From WJMT01 sp964624145 (GTDB lineage Bacteria; Acidobacteriota; Aminicenantia; Aminicenantales; Aminicenantaceae): a stretch of DNA of 64,000 nucleotides. Made by a program: the position numbers and the translations under genes. The DNA lies in NCBI GenBank assembly GCA_964624145.1, contig CAZUXT010000014.1, positions 6,584-70,583 on the forward strand, in the 5' to 3' direction. This document shows positions 35,159-43,963 of this stretch, in pieces (position 1 is the stretch's first letter; each line of letters opens with the position of its first letter). Under the pieces are notes generated by a model that was given only the letters and a program-made list of their open reading frames with translations, had not been told where the DNA came from and did no database searches.

Positions 35159-36257
35159 AGTTTTTATGGGAATAAAAAAAAGATTAGTCCCCTCAGAAAA
35201 AGGGACAGATATAAAAACAATAGCTGTGTGTGCGGCGCAGGTCCCATTTTTCAAAGGAGGCGCGGAAGCCCATGTGAACGGACTTGTTACAGAGTTGAAA
35301 AAGAGGGGATATGAGACGGAACTCATAAATATTCCCTACAAGTGGTATCCCAGGGAACAATTATTAAAAAGCATCCGCGTGTGGGAGATGCTGGACTTGA
35401 CCGAATCGAACGGTAAAAGGATCGATATGGTGATTTCAACTAAGTTTCCCTCTTATTTTGTCAAACATCCTCAAAAGGTCTTATGGCTGATCCATCAGTA
35501 CAGGCAGGTCTATGATTTGTTCGATACTCCTTATTCTGGATTTGATTCCCGTAAGAAACAGGATGTGAAGTTCAGGGACATGATTAGACAAATGGACAGC
35601 AAAGTCCTGAAGACCTATGACCGCATATACACCAATGCCAAAAATACAGGGAAAAGATTGAAGAAATTCAATCATATTGATTCGTCAGCTCTTTATCACC
35701 CACCCAGTCTGGCCGGAAGATATTTTTGTTCAGGATACGGGGATTATGTGCTTTCCGTAGGAAGACTGGATAAGCTTAAAAGAATTGACCTGTTGTTGAA
35801 AGCATTGAAATATTGTGACAAGAAAATCCGGTGTAAGATAGCGGGCACAGGCCCGGAACTCGATGATTTAAAGAAAGAAGCGGACAGGCTGGGAGTATCC
35901 GAGAGAGCGGAATTCTTGGGCTATGTCAGTGACGATGAGCTTATCAAACTGTATTCAGAATGCGGGCTGGTTTATTTTGCTCCCAGGGATGAGGACTACG
36001 GTTACATCACTTTGGAAGCCTTTCTTTCTAAGAAGCCCGTTATAACCGCATATGATTCTGGAGGGCCTTTGGAATTTGTTGAAAATGAGAAAAACGGCCT
36101 TCTCTTTGAATCATCTGATGAAAAGGAATTAGCAAAAAAAATGGAAGAATTGTTTTTCAACAAACAGAGATGTAAGATTTTCGGCGAACGGGGTCATAAA
36201 AAGGTCAAGGACATAAGCTGGGATAACGTGATTAGAACTTTAGTCCATGGTGAGTGA
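35136..36257 (+). CDS. GT4-type glycosyltransferase 1
   Basis: About 373 residues with GT-B fold. The N-terminal half holds VPFFKGGAEAHVNGLVTELKKRG, the acceptor-side glycine loop, and the C-terminal half is the Glycos_transf_1 domain with SVGRLDKLKRIDLLLKAL, the E-x7-E type stretch in PRDEDYGYITLEAF and GLLFESSDEKELA. It probably adds a sugar to a surface polysaccharide. The start is uncertain: ATG 35136, 35139 or 35166 are possible, none with a clear ribosome site; translational coupling to the overlapping upstream gene is likely. Confidence 0.8.
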   Translation: MMKKKLNKVFMGIKKRLVPSEKGTDIKTIAVCAAQVPFFKGGAEAHVNGLVTELKKRGYETELINIPYKWYPREQLLKSIRVWEMLDLTESNGKRIDMVISTKFPSYFVKHPQKVLWLIHQYRQVYDLFDTPYSGFDSRKKQDVKFRDMIRQMDSKVLKTYDRIYTNAKNTGKRLKKFNHIDSSALYHPPSLAGRYFCSGYGDYVLSVGRLDKLKRIDLLLKALKYCDKKIRCKIAGTGPELDDLKKEADRLGVSERAEFLGYVSDDELIKLYSECGLVYFAPRDEDYGYITLEAFLSKKPVITAYDSGGPLEFVENEKNGLLFESSDEKELAKKMEELFFNKQRCKIFGERGHKKVKDISWDNVIRTLVHGE

Positions 36258-36258
36258 A

Positions 36259-37434
36259 ATGAGAATTGCTTATTTTTCTCCTTTGAATCCGGTAAAATCA
36301 GGAGTTTCTGACTATTCGGAAGAGATCCTTCCTTTTCTTTCTGAATATTTTGATATAGACCTTTTCATTGACCCTTCCTGGAAACCTGAAAACAGTAAGA
36401 TAAAAAATGAATTCAATATCATTCCGTTTGATGCCAATTCTTTTGATTCTTCTCGTTATGACGAAATCATTTACCATATGGGGAATGACTATAAGGCCCA
36501 TCGCTGCATTTATAACAGTTTGAGGAAATATCCGGGAACTGTCGTCCTGCATGACCTTGTGCTGCAGGGATTCTATGCTGAAAGATATGATGAAACAGGT
36601 GATTTTGATTCGTACCGAAAGCTACTTGAAAAGCACTATGGAGACAAGGGAACGCATATTGCGGAAAGAATCAGACTCAAGCTTCCGGATCAGATATGGG
36701 AATCTGAAAAAGCCCTGGAATACCCTTTGAATGAGGAAGTGCTTGATGCGGCAAAAGCGGTTGTGGTGCATTCCGATTTTGTCAAGGAAAGAGTTGGGTC
36801 AAAAGTAAACAAACCGGTCATAAAGATCAATAGTCACAGATATATCAACAAAGAATTTGACACAGAGGGAACTAGAAAGAATTTTGGGATAGGGAAGGAT
36901 GATTTCCTTATATGTTCTGCCGGCTATATCAACAAGAATAAAAGATATGAAAGCATTTTATCAGCTTTGTCAGAGATCGAGGGATTTCCGTTTAAATATT
37001 TGATAGCTGGTAAGGACAGGGGGGGGCTTTTGGAAAATTACGTGAAAGGCGATGAGCCTTATATCATAAAATTTGGACATCTTCCCATTGGAAAGCTTGA
37101 AGAGATAATCAATGCATCTGATATGTGTATCAATCTAAGATACCCGACTATGGGAGAGAGCTCGGGCGCGCTGTTGAGGATGATGGGTTATGGAAAGCCG
37201 ACTTTAATCACGGATTATGGTTCCTATGCGGAATTCCCGGATTACTGCGCTGTAAAGATTTTTCCTGATATTGATGAGAAAGAGATGATTAAAAGGTCGG
37301 TCACAGCGCTCGCTCTGGATGCTGATTTCAGGGTTTCTTTGGGTCGGGAGGCGAAGAATTTCGTGGACAAGGAGTGTGGTATTCAAAAATGTGCCCGTGA
37401 ATATGCCGGATTTGTAAAATCTTTAAAAAAATAA
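36259..37434 (+). CDS. GT4-type glycosyltransferase 2
   Basis: A 391-residue GT-B glycosyltransferase. Near the start MRIAYFSPLNPVKSGVSDYSEEILP is typical of mannosyl- or rhamnosyl-transferases of surface polysaccharide clusters; the C-terminal domain contains SAGYINKNKRYESILSAL and MGESSGALLRMMGYGKPTLITD. The start at 36259 follows the previous stop by one base and uses GGTGAG; an ATG at 36247 would overlap. Donor and acceptor sugars cannot be told. Confidence 0.8.
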   Translation: MRIAYFSPLNPVKSGVSDYSEEILPFLSEYFDIDLFIDPSWKPENSKIKNEFNIIPFDANSFDSSRYDEIIYHMGNDYKAHRCIYNSLRKYPGTVVLHDLVLQGFYAERYDETGDFDSYRKLLEKHYGDKGTHIAERIRLKLPDQIWESEKALEYPLNEEVLDAAKAVVVHSDFVKERVGSKVNKPVIKINSHRYINKEFDTEGTRKNFGIGKDDFLICSAGYINKNKRYESILSALSEIEGFPFKYLIAGKDRGGLLENYVKGDEPYIIKFGHLPIGKLEEIINASDMCINLRYPTMGESSGALLRMMGYGKPTLITDYGSYAEFPDYCAVKIFPDIDEKEMIKRSVTALALDADFRVSLGREAKNFVDKECGIQKCAREYAGFVKSLKK

Positions 37435-37449
37435 AATGAGCTAAGCATC

Positions 37450-37935
37450 ATGGAAAAAACACAAGAAAAATTCGAACAGGCTCTTATGGAGCTCAAGGAG
37501 AAAATACGCAGGGAGAGGAAAAATATTGGGAAGATGGAAAACCTGATAAAGAATAAAGTGGAAAGAGAACCCGGGATATGGGAATATGATTTTGATGATC
37601 TGGAGTCTGAAATTTGGGAAAAACATGCCAGTATAGAAAAGAAGATAAAGGAACTGTCAGAGAAGATTTCAGAGTGTTCAGGGAAGGGACCGAGAAATAT
37701 ATTTCGTTTTTTTAGAAATTTAAGGGGAAATATCATAAGACAGAATGTGATCAACCAGGAAATCATATCTTTTTACCTGGCTATGATACTGAGTCTGCAA
37801 AAGATCAAGGACAGGCTCAACTCGCTTGAATATAAAGTAAGTAAATTAAACAGAGAAAAAGATGAATTGATAAGTGATATCGAAGAGTATAAGGCTAAAC
37901 TTGGGAAAAAAAAGGATGGAAAAGCCGGTGAGTGA
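37450..37935 (+). CDS. Coiled-coil hypothetical protein of the glycosyltransferase island
   Basis: A 161-residue highly charged protein with two long heptad-like stretches (residues 1-35 and 110-155) separated by a basic segment near RNIFRFFRNLRGNIIRQN, which could bind membrane or nucleic acid. No signal peptide and no recognised family. It overlaps the next glycosyltransferase by 20 bases. Its position between glycosyltransferases suggests an assembly or scaffold role, but this is inference only. Confidence 0.65.
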   Translation: MEKTQEKFEQALMELKEKIRRERKNIGKMENLIKNKVEREPGIWEYDFDDLESEIWEKHASIEKKIKELSEKISECSGKGPRNIFRFFRNLRGNIIRQNVINQEIISFYLAMILSLQKIKDRLNSLEYKVSKLNREKDELISDIEEYKAKLGKKKDGKAGE

Positions 37936-39229
37936 TTTCGAAAGAATATTCGGTCACGTTGACAGAGATAATCCGGAAGACAGTATAAGAAAGATTTCCC
38001 ACGATCTTGAAAGGATCAAACAAGATAAAGGCATACAGGCATCTTATAATGATTTGCTGCGTCTTGAGGTTGTCCTGGGCATAAGAAAACCCAGTGTTGC
38101 TGTTTATGATAACGCCCTTCATTTTATCGGAGGAGCACAGAAGTACGGCTGCACCATAGCACAGTCATTACAGGAAAGTTGTGATGTGACGCTGGTATCT
38201 CACAAAAAAGTCACGCTGCGTCAACTTCAGGACTGGTACGGATTGGATTTGAACAAATGCACGACTAAAGTCATCAAAATTCCTTTTTTTGAGGCCCGGA
38301 AACAAGAGAAAAGCACCTTTGATGCCGGAGAAGTTGACCTTAAAGGAGAAAATCCTTTCCATGTGGTGAGCATGGAGAGCGGGGAATATGATATTTTCAT
38401 CAACAACTGTATGTTGGAAATGGTGTATCCTTTGTCGAACATATCGGAATTTATTTGTCATTTTCCCGAAAGAGAGAAGTCCCGTTTTTTTCATGCAGAT
38501 AAATATTCACATATCATCTGCAACAGCCGGTATACTGGCGAATGGGTAAGCAGGAAGTGGGGTCTCAAACCTCATGAAATACTTTATCCTCCTGTGGATA
38601 TGATGGATTCCTGTGAAGATAGGGACAAAGAGAAAATAATTTTATCAGTGTCACGGTTTGAGCTGAGCGGAAAAAAACAGCAGTTAGAAATGATCAAAAT
38701 ATTTGAGAGAATGCTGCACAGGTATCCTGAGAAAACAGAAGGATGGAAAATGGTCATTGCAGGGGGGAGCGTTGACGGGAATCCTTACCTTGAGAGCGTC
38801 AGGAAAGCCTCTCGGTCACTCCCAGCGGAAAAGATTGATTTGAGAGTTGATATTTCTTTGAATGAGCTCAAAGAGCTGTACAGAAAAGCGAGTATTTTTT
38901 GGCATCTGGCCGGCCTAGAGCAGATAGATCCGGAAAGAGCTGAGCATTTCGGAATGACCACGGTTGAAGCCATGCAAAACAGATGCGTCTCTGTTGTTTA
39001 CAGAGGAGGGGGGCAGAAGGAAATCATAGAGGACAGAGTGAGCGGCCTGTTTTTTGATACACGGGATGAGCTGATCAATCGAACTCTGGAACTTATGGAT
39101 TCATCATCATTGAGGGAAGAGATAGGAAGAGCGGCCTATGAGAGAGGGAAAGAGTTTACAAAAAAGAGCTTTCAACGCAAAGCAAAAAAACATTTTGAAG
39201 AAATATTGAAAGAATACCGTTCTGTTTGA
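37916..39229 (+). CDS. GT4-type glycosyltransferase 3 with helical N-terminus
   Basis: About 437 residues. The first 60 are helical and charged (DNPEDSIRKISHDLERIKQDKG), followed by a GT-B enzyme with VAVYDNALHFIGGAQKYGCTIAQ in the N-domain and, in the C-domain, LSVSRFELSGKKQQLEMI and HFGMTTVEAMQNRCVSVVYRGGGQ. This resembles archaeal/bacterial ALG11-like or GT4 mannosyltransferases. The start at 37916 is chosen to limit overlap; GTG 37928 is possible. The gene ends the island and converges with the ACT protein gene 12 bases away. Confidence 0.78.
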   Translation: MEKPVSDFERIFGHVDRDNPEDSIRKISHDLERIKQDKGIQASYNDLLRLEVVLGIRKPSVAVYDNALHFIGGAQKYGCTIAQSLQESCDVTLVSHKKVTLRQLQDWYGLDLNKCTTKVIKIPFFEARKQEKSTFDAGEVDLKGENPFHVVSMESGEYDIFINNCMLEMVYPLSNISEFICHFPEREKSRFFHADKYSHIICNSRYTGEWVSRKWGLKPHEILYPPVDMMDSCEDRDKEKIILSVSRFELSGKKQQLEMIKIFERMLHRYPEKTEGWKMVIAGGSVDGNPYLESVRKASRSLPAEKIDLRVDISLNELKELYRKASIFWHLAGLEQIDPERAEHFGMTTVEAMQNRCVSVVYRGGGQKEIIEDRVSGLFFDTRDELINRTLELMDSSSLREEIGRAAYERGKEFTKKSFQRKAKKHFEEILKEYRSV

Positions 39230-39241
39230 TAATTTATGATG

Positions 39242-39643
39242 TCAGATGAGGGTTTCCAGAGCTTTTTTATTGTCAGTGGTTTTAAAAACAAGGACTGCTT
39301 TTCCTAATCCTGATGAGGAGCCGTAACAGTAATCTATATCAATGACAGCATTACCCAAAAGGGCTCCTATTTCCGCACCTGATCCTATTCTGTCGTCAAT
39401 AAGCACGGTCACGACATCGTTGGTACTCACTTTATATCCTATGACTTCTAAACATTTTTTTGCTTTTTCATGGTCAGACGTGACAAGGTGGAACACCCCG
39501 TTATTTTTTTCAGAATAGGCACAGAGAGCTTTGAGATTGATGCGCGCATTTGCCAGTGTTCCGAGAACACGGCCAAGTATTCCAGGTTCATTTGGAGTCG
39601 TAACAGTCAATTCCTTTTCCATTTTTACGTTATGCACTTTCAT
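39242..39643 (-). CDS. Tandem ACT-domain protein
   Basis: A 133-residue protein made of two ACT domains (about residues 8-68 and 75-133), the first beginning ELTVTTPNEPGILGRVLGTLANARINL. ACT domains bind amino acids and regulate metabolic enzymes; stand-alone pairs are common but their targets are mostly unknown. The upstream side holds a repeat C miniature and repeat A copy 4, so any promoter must lie in the 58 bases before them or inside the repeats. Confidence 0.8.
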   Translation of the reverse strand: MKVHNVKMEKELTVTTPNEPGILGRVLGTLANARINLKALCAYSEKNNGVFHLVTSDHEKAKKCLEVIGYKVSTNDVVTVLIDDRIGSGAEIGALLGNAVIDIDYCYGSSSGLGKAVLVFKTTDNKKALETLI

Positions 39644-39701
39644 ATCTCCTTTAAAAAGAGAGATTATACCAGAATATGAATATAAAACACAACCTGGAGT
39701 C

Positions 39702-39760
39702 CTTGGTTATTCATAAAATATGGTTACATATGCAGCAAGCTTGACTCGTGAATAACCAAG
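39702..39760. repeat. Miniature repeat C (59 bp, perfect 12-bp termini)
   Basis: CTTGGTTATTCA at 39702-39713 and its exact complement at 39749-39760 enclose 35 bases. The interior ATATG...GCAGCAAGCTTGACTCG matches both ends of the longer C elements joined together, which suggests an internally deleted form. Confidence 0.8.
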
Positions 39761-39774
39761 ATTACAAACATGCA

Positions 39775-39962
39775 GAAACTCAGGGGTGGCTGAAGCGACA
39801 TTGAAGATTTAGCCTTCGGAGTGCTGAGTTTGAGGGAACTCGGCGAAGCCGAGCTGTGAGCATGTCTGACCCACGGACGGGGGGAGTTGCGCAGCAGCCG
39901 AAAACACAGTGCGAAGAATGGCGTTAAAAATCTGAAGGGAGCACAAGCCATACCTGAGTTTC
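39775..39962 (-). repeat. Repeat A, copy 4 (best preserved termini)
   Basis: This is a 188-bp copy in the divergent space between the ACT protein and the amidotransferase. The termini GAAACTCAGGGGTGGC and inverted GCCATACCTGAGTTTC are intact. The hairpin is CTCGGC (39839-39844), GAA, GCCGAG (39848-39853), which has a T-A pair where copies 2, 3 and 5 have C-G. Confidence 0.95.
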
Positions 39963-39975
39963 ATATTGTCTTGAG

Positions 39976-40004
39976 TTGAATTTCTGTTCATTTGTCTCTA
40001 TAAT
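39976..40004 (+). promoter_or_regulatory. Promoter for the amidotransferase gene, leaderless geometry
   Basis: TTGAAT (39976-39981) and a perfect TATAAT (39999-40004) are 17 bases apart. The start codon is only 9 bases beyond the -10 box and no ribosome site fits in between, so the mRNA probably begins at or next to the ATG. Confidence 0.6.
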
Positions 40005-40013
40005 TTCCGGGAT

Positions 40014-40715
40014 ATGAATCAAACGAAAAACAAAGACGTGAGAGTGGCCATCATTGATAATTCTATAGATAAAAACATTTATGATCCGGTCAGACACTGG
40101 AGTGCTTTTCTGGATGTCCCGTGGAGCTCGTTTCAAGCAAAAAAAAGTTGTTTTCCCGCTGATTTAGAAAAGGATTTCACTCATATCATATTAACAGGAT
40201 CTGAAGCATCGATTATGGATAGATCTCAGTGGGTGCTTGATGAGGTTGAGTTTGTAAAAGAAGCTGTATTAAAAAAGATTCCTATCATGGGGAGCTGTTA
40301 TGGTCACCAGATGATCGCCCTCGCCTTGGCCGGCCCCCAATGTGTGCAGAGGTCTTCTTTGCCGGAAGTAGGATGGATTCCCATTAATATCACAGAAGAC
40401 AGCACTCTTCTCGGCAAAAAAGGGCTGTTTTTTTCTTTCACGATTCATTTTGATGAGGTGATTGGGATAGGAAGTGATTTCGACATATCGGCATCGACTT
40501 CTTTGTGTTCTGTCCATGCGTTTAAGAAAAAAGGAGCACCTGTTTGGGGCATTCAATCTCATCCTGAAATATCTCCGGATTCCGGAAAAATATTATTAAA
40601 GAAACTCATAAAGGAAGGAAGAGGACCGGTTGATATTTATAATAAAGCTTACCATTCCATACCTAAGGATTCTGGTATTATCAAATATGTTGTTGATGCG
40701 TTCATTAATTATTGA
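40014..40715 (+). CDS. Class I glutamine amidotransferase-like protein
   Basis: A 233-residue stand-alone GATase1 domain. The catalytic triad is intact: C95 in GSCYGHQM, H183 and E185 in SHPEI. It lacks a synthetase domain, so like GMP synthase-like amidotransferases it may hydrolyse glutamine for an unknown partner or act on gamma-glutamyl compounds. It is a single gene between repeat A copy 4 and the PKD/barrel protein. No ribosome site precedes the ATG; see the promoter entry. Confidence 0.8.
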   Translation: MNQTKNKDVRVAIIDNSIDKNIYDPVRHWSAFLDVPWSSFQAKKSCFPADLEKDFTHIILTGSEASIMDRSQWVLDEVEFVKEAVLKKIPIMGSCYGHQMIALALAGPQCVQRSSLPEVGWIPINITEDSTLLGKKGLFFSFTIHFDEVIGIGSDFDISASTSLCSVHAFKKKGAPVWGIQSHPEISPDSGKILLKKLIKEGRGPVDIYNKAYHSIPKDSGIIKYVVDAFINY

Positions 40716-40827
40716 TATAATCTTTGTAAAATATTATTGTTTTTCCCTTGACAAAGGGGATGTGAATCTATGAAAATTGTTTTTAAGGGATTTAAAGATA
40801 ATATCCATTCATAGTAAGGAGGAAAGA

Positions 40828-42270
40828 ATGAAGGTAAAAAGAATATTGGTTTTATCCACCCTGATGATGTTTCTCATTTCATCTTTATCTTTTGCAGAAA
40901 CCAAAAAGTTGGAAGAGATAGGGCGTTATACATTTGTCCGGATAAAGGGAGAAGTCCCGACTCAGGAGGTTATGAAAACACTTCTGGAACGGTATAAAGC
41001 TGATATAAAATACGGATTTGACCTGGTAGGCTACGGGGATGTGTATTTTGCGTTTTTAGAACAGATTGAAACCCAGTCTTTTAAGGAAGCCTCGTTGCCT
41101 ATTGGTCAAAAATTTATGTGGATGTTGTTTCGCTCCCATGGGAAAGTTAAAATAGTCGAAGACCTTGAATGGGCGGGGAAGGAACCCCTTCCGGTTTTTG
41201 TGTTCAATGTGATAAAAGACCATAAACAGTATACATTCGTTATGCCTAGACCGTGTGGCAACATTTCTTTAATCGGCGTGGAGAGAGCCAAAGAAATTCC
41301 TATTTGTGATATTGTTGTTGATCCGGAAAAAGCGAATATTAATGACCCCATCACAGTTGATATGAGTGGTTCCAAAAATGCTGAAAAGATGGTGATCGAA
41401 GTCTATAATTCCGAGGGAAGAAAACTAAGCACACAGACTCTCACTATGGATTCACCGAAATGGCAGACACGGTTTAGCGAGCCCGGTAAATATGATTTCA
41501 AACCTGTTGTCTATAATTATTATGATGAAGCCTCATCAAATCCTTGCGAAGCATCTGTTTATATAAATTTTCCTCCGACATGTAAGTTGGTCGTGACACC
41601 TGATGTTATAAAGGAAGGAGAAACTGTTACTCTGGATGCTACCGGTTCTGAGGACCCGGACGGAACTCTGGAAAAAGCCGTATTTGAGATATCAGACGAG
41701 GTCGGAAATGTTATTGCTGAAAAAACGATGACAGAAAAACCTTTTATTTGGGAATATACGGTTGAAGAGGCTGGGATGTATTCAGCTACGGTTGCGGTTT
41801 ATGATGATTTTGGTGCGGTGTCAGGTCCCTGCGATGCCCAGTTTGAAGTAAAAAAACAGAAGTTCTTTTTCCTTGCTGAAGCCGGAGGTCTGGTTGCCAA
41901 AGGTACTTATACGGGATATGCCTTTGGAAGACTCGGATTCATGTACAAATTTGTTCCGGACAAATTCAGCTTCATACTGTCCGGAGGCGGAGCTTATCCT
42001 TTGGTAAGTAACGACCTGTGGAAGCCTTTCTTTATGGCAAATGCTGTTGTAAATGCGCATATGGCTCCCGCCTTTATAGGGGCTGGCTTAGGATACAGTA
42101 CAAAAGAACAGGATTCCAGGGGATCCGGTTTTGACCTGGTTGGAAACCTCGGGGTCGATGTGTTTACCAATGGTTCGATCTTTTTCGAAGGAAGAATTCC
42201 GATCACCGGTGAAAACAGAGAAATATCCGAGACGCACAAACTTCTGCTTGGATTCAGATTGATATTCTAA
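40828..42270 (+). CDS. Secreted PKD-like domain protein with C-terminal outer-membrane barrel
   Basis: A 480-residue protein. A signal peptide is clear (KRILVLSTLMMFLISSLSFAE), followed by an unassigned domain, two immunoglobulin/PKD-like domains (about residues 160-245 and 250-345; the second has CKLVVTPDVIKEGETVTLDATGSEDPDG) and a C-terminal beta-rich part that ends in an aromatic residue (FRLIF), as integral outer-membrane proteins do. The start at 40828 is fixed by AAGGAGG and the signal peptide; the frame extends upstream without need. A terminator follows. The role is likely cell-surface attachment or structure, unproven. Confidence 0.75.
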   Translation: MKVKRILVLSTLMMFLISSLSFAETKKLEEIGRYTFVRIKGEVPTQEVMKTLLERYKADIKYGFDLVGYGDVYFAFLEQIETQSFKEASLPIGQKFMWMLFRSHGKVKIVEDLEWAGKEPLPVFVFNVIKDHKQYTFVMPRPCGNISLIGVERAKEIPICDIVVDPEKANINDPITVDMSGSKNAEKMVIEVYNSEGRKLSTQTLTMDSPKWQTRFSEPGKYDFKPVVYNYYDEASSNPCEASVYINFPPTCKLVVTPDVIKEGETVTLDATGSEDPDGTLEKAVFEISDEVGNVIAEKTMTEKPFIWEYTVEEAGMYSATVAVYDDFGAVSGPCDAQFEVKKQKFFFLAEAGGLVAKGTYTGYAFGRLGFMYKFVPDKFSFILSGGGAYPLVSNDLWKPFFMANAVVNAHMAPAFIGAGLGYSTKEQDSRGSGFDLVGNLGVDVFTNGSIFFEGRIPITGENREISETHKLLLGFRLIF

Positions 42271-42295
42271 ATAAAGATAAAGAATAGAATTTCAA

Positions 42296-42327
42296 AAGGC
42301 CGAGGGATTGATTCCTTGGCCTTTTTT
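42296..42327 (+). terminator. Intrinsic terminator after the PKD/barrel gene
   Basis: A 10-bp stem AAGGCCGAGG (42296-42305) with CCTTGGCCTT (42314-42323), one G-T pair, an 8-base loop, and a run of T (42322-42327). This is the clearest Rho-independent terminator in the window. Confidence 0.85.
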
Positions 42328-42354
42328 CTTATGATTTTTTTCTGTTAAAATAAA

Positions 42355-42360
42355 TATACT
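42355..42360 (+). promoter_or_regulatory. -10 box before rmlD, leaderless geometry
   Basis: TATACT lies 8 bases before the rmlD ATG, with no ribosome site between. A clear -35 was not found at the expected place because it falls in the T-rich tail of the preceding terminator. Confidence 0.35.
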
Positions 42361-42368
42361 GAGAAAAA

Positions 42369-43226
42369 ATGAGAGTAGCCCTTATAGGAGCTGACGGCCA
42401 GCTCGGTTCCGATTTGTTAAAAGTACTTAAAGGTTTCAATTTATTTCCTCTCTATTATCCTGAATTTGATGTGACTGATAAGGAGAAAATGAAGCAGAGA
42501 CTTGAGTCCCTAAAGCCGGATACGATCATCAACACGTCTGCATTCAATGATGTCGATGCAAGTGAAGAGAGAATCAAAGAAGCATTTGAGGTCAATGCTT
42601 TTGCCCTAAGAGATCTGTCTTATATCAGTTTGGAACTGGGGACTGCGCTTATGCACTTCAGCTCTGATTATGTTTTTGACGGCTTGAAAAAGAGCCCTTA
42701 CCATGAGTCGGACAAACCCAATCCCGTAAATGTTTATGGTGTTTCCAAACTGGCTGGAGAATATTTTTTACAGAATATTCTGGAAAAATACTACATAATC
42801 AGAACAAGCGGTCTGTACGGAGAAGCTGGGTGCAAAGGAAAAGGTTACAATTTTGTGGATTTGATGGTTAAAAAAGCCGGAAAAAACGAGGATGTCAAGA
42901 TCGTTGATGACCAGTACATGACTCCAACATGGTCCTTTGAGCTGGCTGAGAGAATAAGGGATTTATTAGATAAAGGAAAATATGGATTGTACCATATGTC
43001 CTCCGAAGGGGAGTGCACCTGGTTTCAATTCGCGGGCAAGATATTTTCCTTATTAGGAAAAAGGCCCCATGTAGCACCCGTTGAAACAAAGAGCTATGGA
43101 GCCCGGGCCCAACGGCCTCTTTACTCAGTCTTGGAAAACAGGGCATTAAAGGGAATCGGTATCAGAGATTTTTCGCATTGGGAAGAAGCGCTCAAAAAAT
43201 ACATGAAGGAAAAAAAGTATATTTAA
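42369..43226 (+). CDS. rmlD: dTDP-4-dehydrorhamnose reductase family protein
   Basis: Last step of dTDP-L-rhamnose synthesis: NADPH reduction of dTDP-4-keto-L-rhamnose. The 285-residue SDR protein has GADGQLGSDL at the N-terminus, the FSSDYVFDG stretch and the catalytic YGVSK. The other rml genes (A, B, C) are not in the window, so RmlD-like reductases with other substrates are possible. It would supply an activated sugar to glycosyltransferases such as those 3-7 kb upstream. Confidence 0.85.
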   Translation: MRVALIGADGQLGSDLLKVLKGFNLFPLYYPEFDVTDKEKMKQRLESLKPDTIINTSAFNDVDASEERIKEAFEVNAFALRDLSYISLELGTALMHFSSDYVFDGLKKSPYHESDKPNPVNVYGVSKLAGEYFLQNILEKYYIIRTSGLYGEAGCKGKGYNFVDLMVKKAGKNEDVKIVDDQYMTPTWSFELAERIRDLLDKGKYGLYHMSSEGECTWFQFAGKIFSLLGKRPHVAPVETKSYGARAQRPLYSVLENRALKGIGIRDFSHWEEALKKYMKEKKYI

Positions 43227-43254
43227 CCTGAACTGTTTATGATTAGGAAGGAGA

Positions 43255-43707
43255 TTATTTCATTTTTTTGAATATATCATCCGGAAGTGTCGTGACCTTT
43301 GCATTTTTGTCCGTTGCCACATGAACCGTATACCCTTCGGCTGCAAGGCGCTGTTTTGTTATTGAGAAGATTTCATAATCAAAAGTAAATTTTTTCCGGG
43401 ATGCTTCTCTGAGATACACACGGATTAAAATTTCTTCATCATATCTTAATGGTTTCTTGTATCTGCAGAAAGATTCAACTACCATAAGGTAATAACCTTT
43501 TTTTTCAATGTTTTTATAAGGGATCCCTTTTCTTCTGCAGAACTCAGTCCTTCCTATTTCAAACCATTCAAAGTAGTTTTTGTTATGGGCGACTTCCATT
43601 TTGTCTGTTTCAGAATAGCGAACCCTTTCTTTTGTTTCTATAAAAGGTTTGTTCCTAAAAGAGGAAGGTTCTGTATTAGAAAGATTTTCCGAGTTTTGAG
43701 ATTTCAT
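43255..43707 (-). CDS. 4-hydroxybenzoyl-CoA thioesterase-like (hot-dog) protein
   Basis: A 150-residue acyl-CoA thioesterase of the YbgC/FadM type. The active-site region RYSETDKMEVAHNKNYFEWFEIGRTEF matches the family pattern, with the Asp retained. The first 25 residues are an unusual polar extension, and a later start (for instance near residue 27) is not excluded. The gene overlaps the DUF507 gene upstream by 32 bases and is the last of that unit. Confidence 0.82.
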   Translation of the reverse strand: MKSQNSENLSNTEPSSFRNKPFIETKERVRYSETDKMEVAHNKNYFEWFEIGRTEFCRRKGIPYKNIEKKGYYLMVVESFCRYKKPLRYDEEILIRVYLREASRKKFTFDYEIFSITKQRLAAEGYTVHVATDKNAKVTTLPDDIFKKMK

Positions 43708-43963
43708 CTTTGTAATACTTCCGGAATAAGATTTCCCATTCTCTGCTGCCTTCTTTTATTGTCTTTTTTTGGGATTCGATTTTTTTGATAGCTTTATTTT
43801 CAAGCAGTTCATAGAGTTTTAACTCATTCTCTATGCTTTTCACAATGGAAAGCCGGATTTCGTTTGGTTCGTCTAGAAACTCTACTTTGTCGTTCTCGAA
43901 AATAGATTCCATTATGATCCGGGAAAGGTAGTTTATTTTTTCTCTTGATAATTTTACACTCAC
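43676..43963 (-). CDS. DUF507 protein, second of a tandem pair
   Basis: 95 residues, charged and helical, of the DUF507 family (start VKLSREKINYLSRIIMESI). The function is unknown. It overlaps both neighbours, by four bases with the other DUF507 gene and 32 with the thioesterase, so the three are co-translated. Confidence 0.8.
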   Translation of the reverse strand: MSVKLSREKINYLSRIIMESIFENDKVEFLDEPNEIRLSIVKSIENELKLYELLENKAIKKIESQKKTIKEGSREWEILFRKYYKDEISKLGKSF

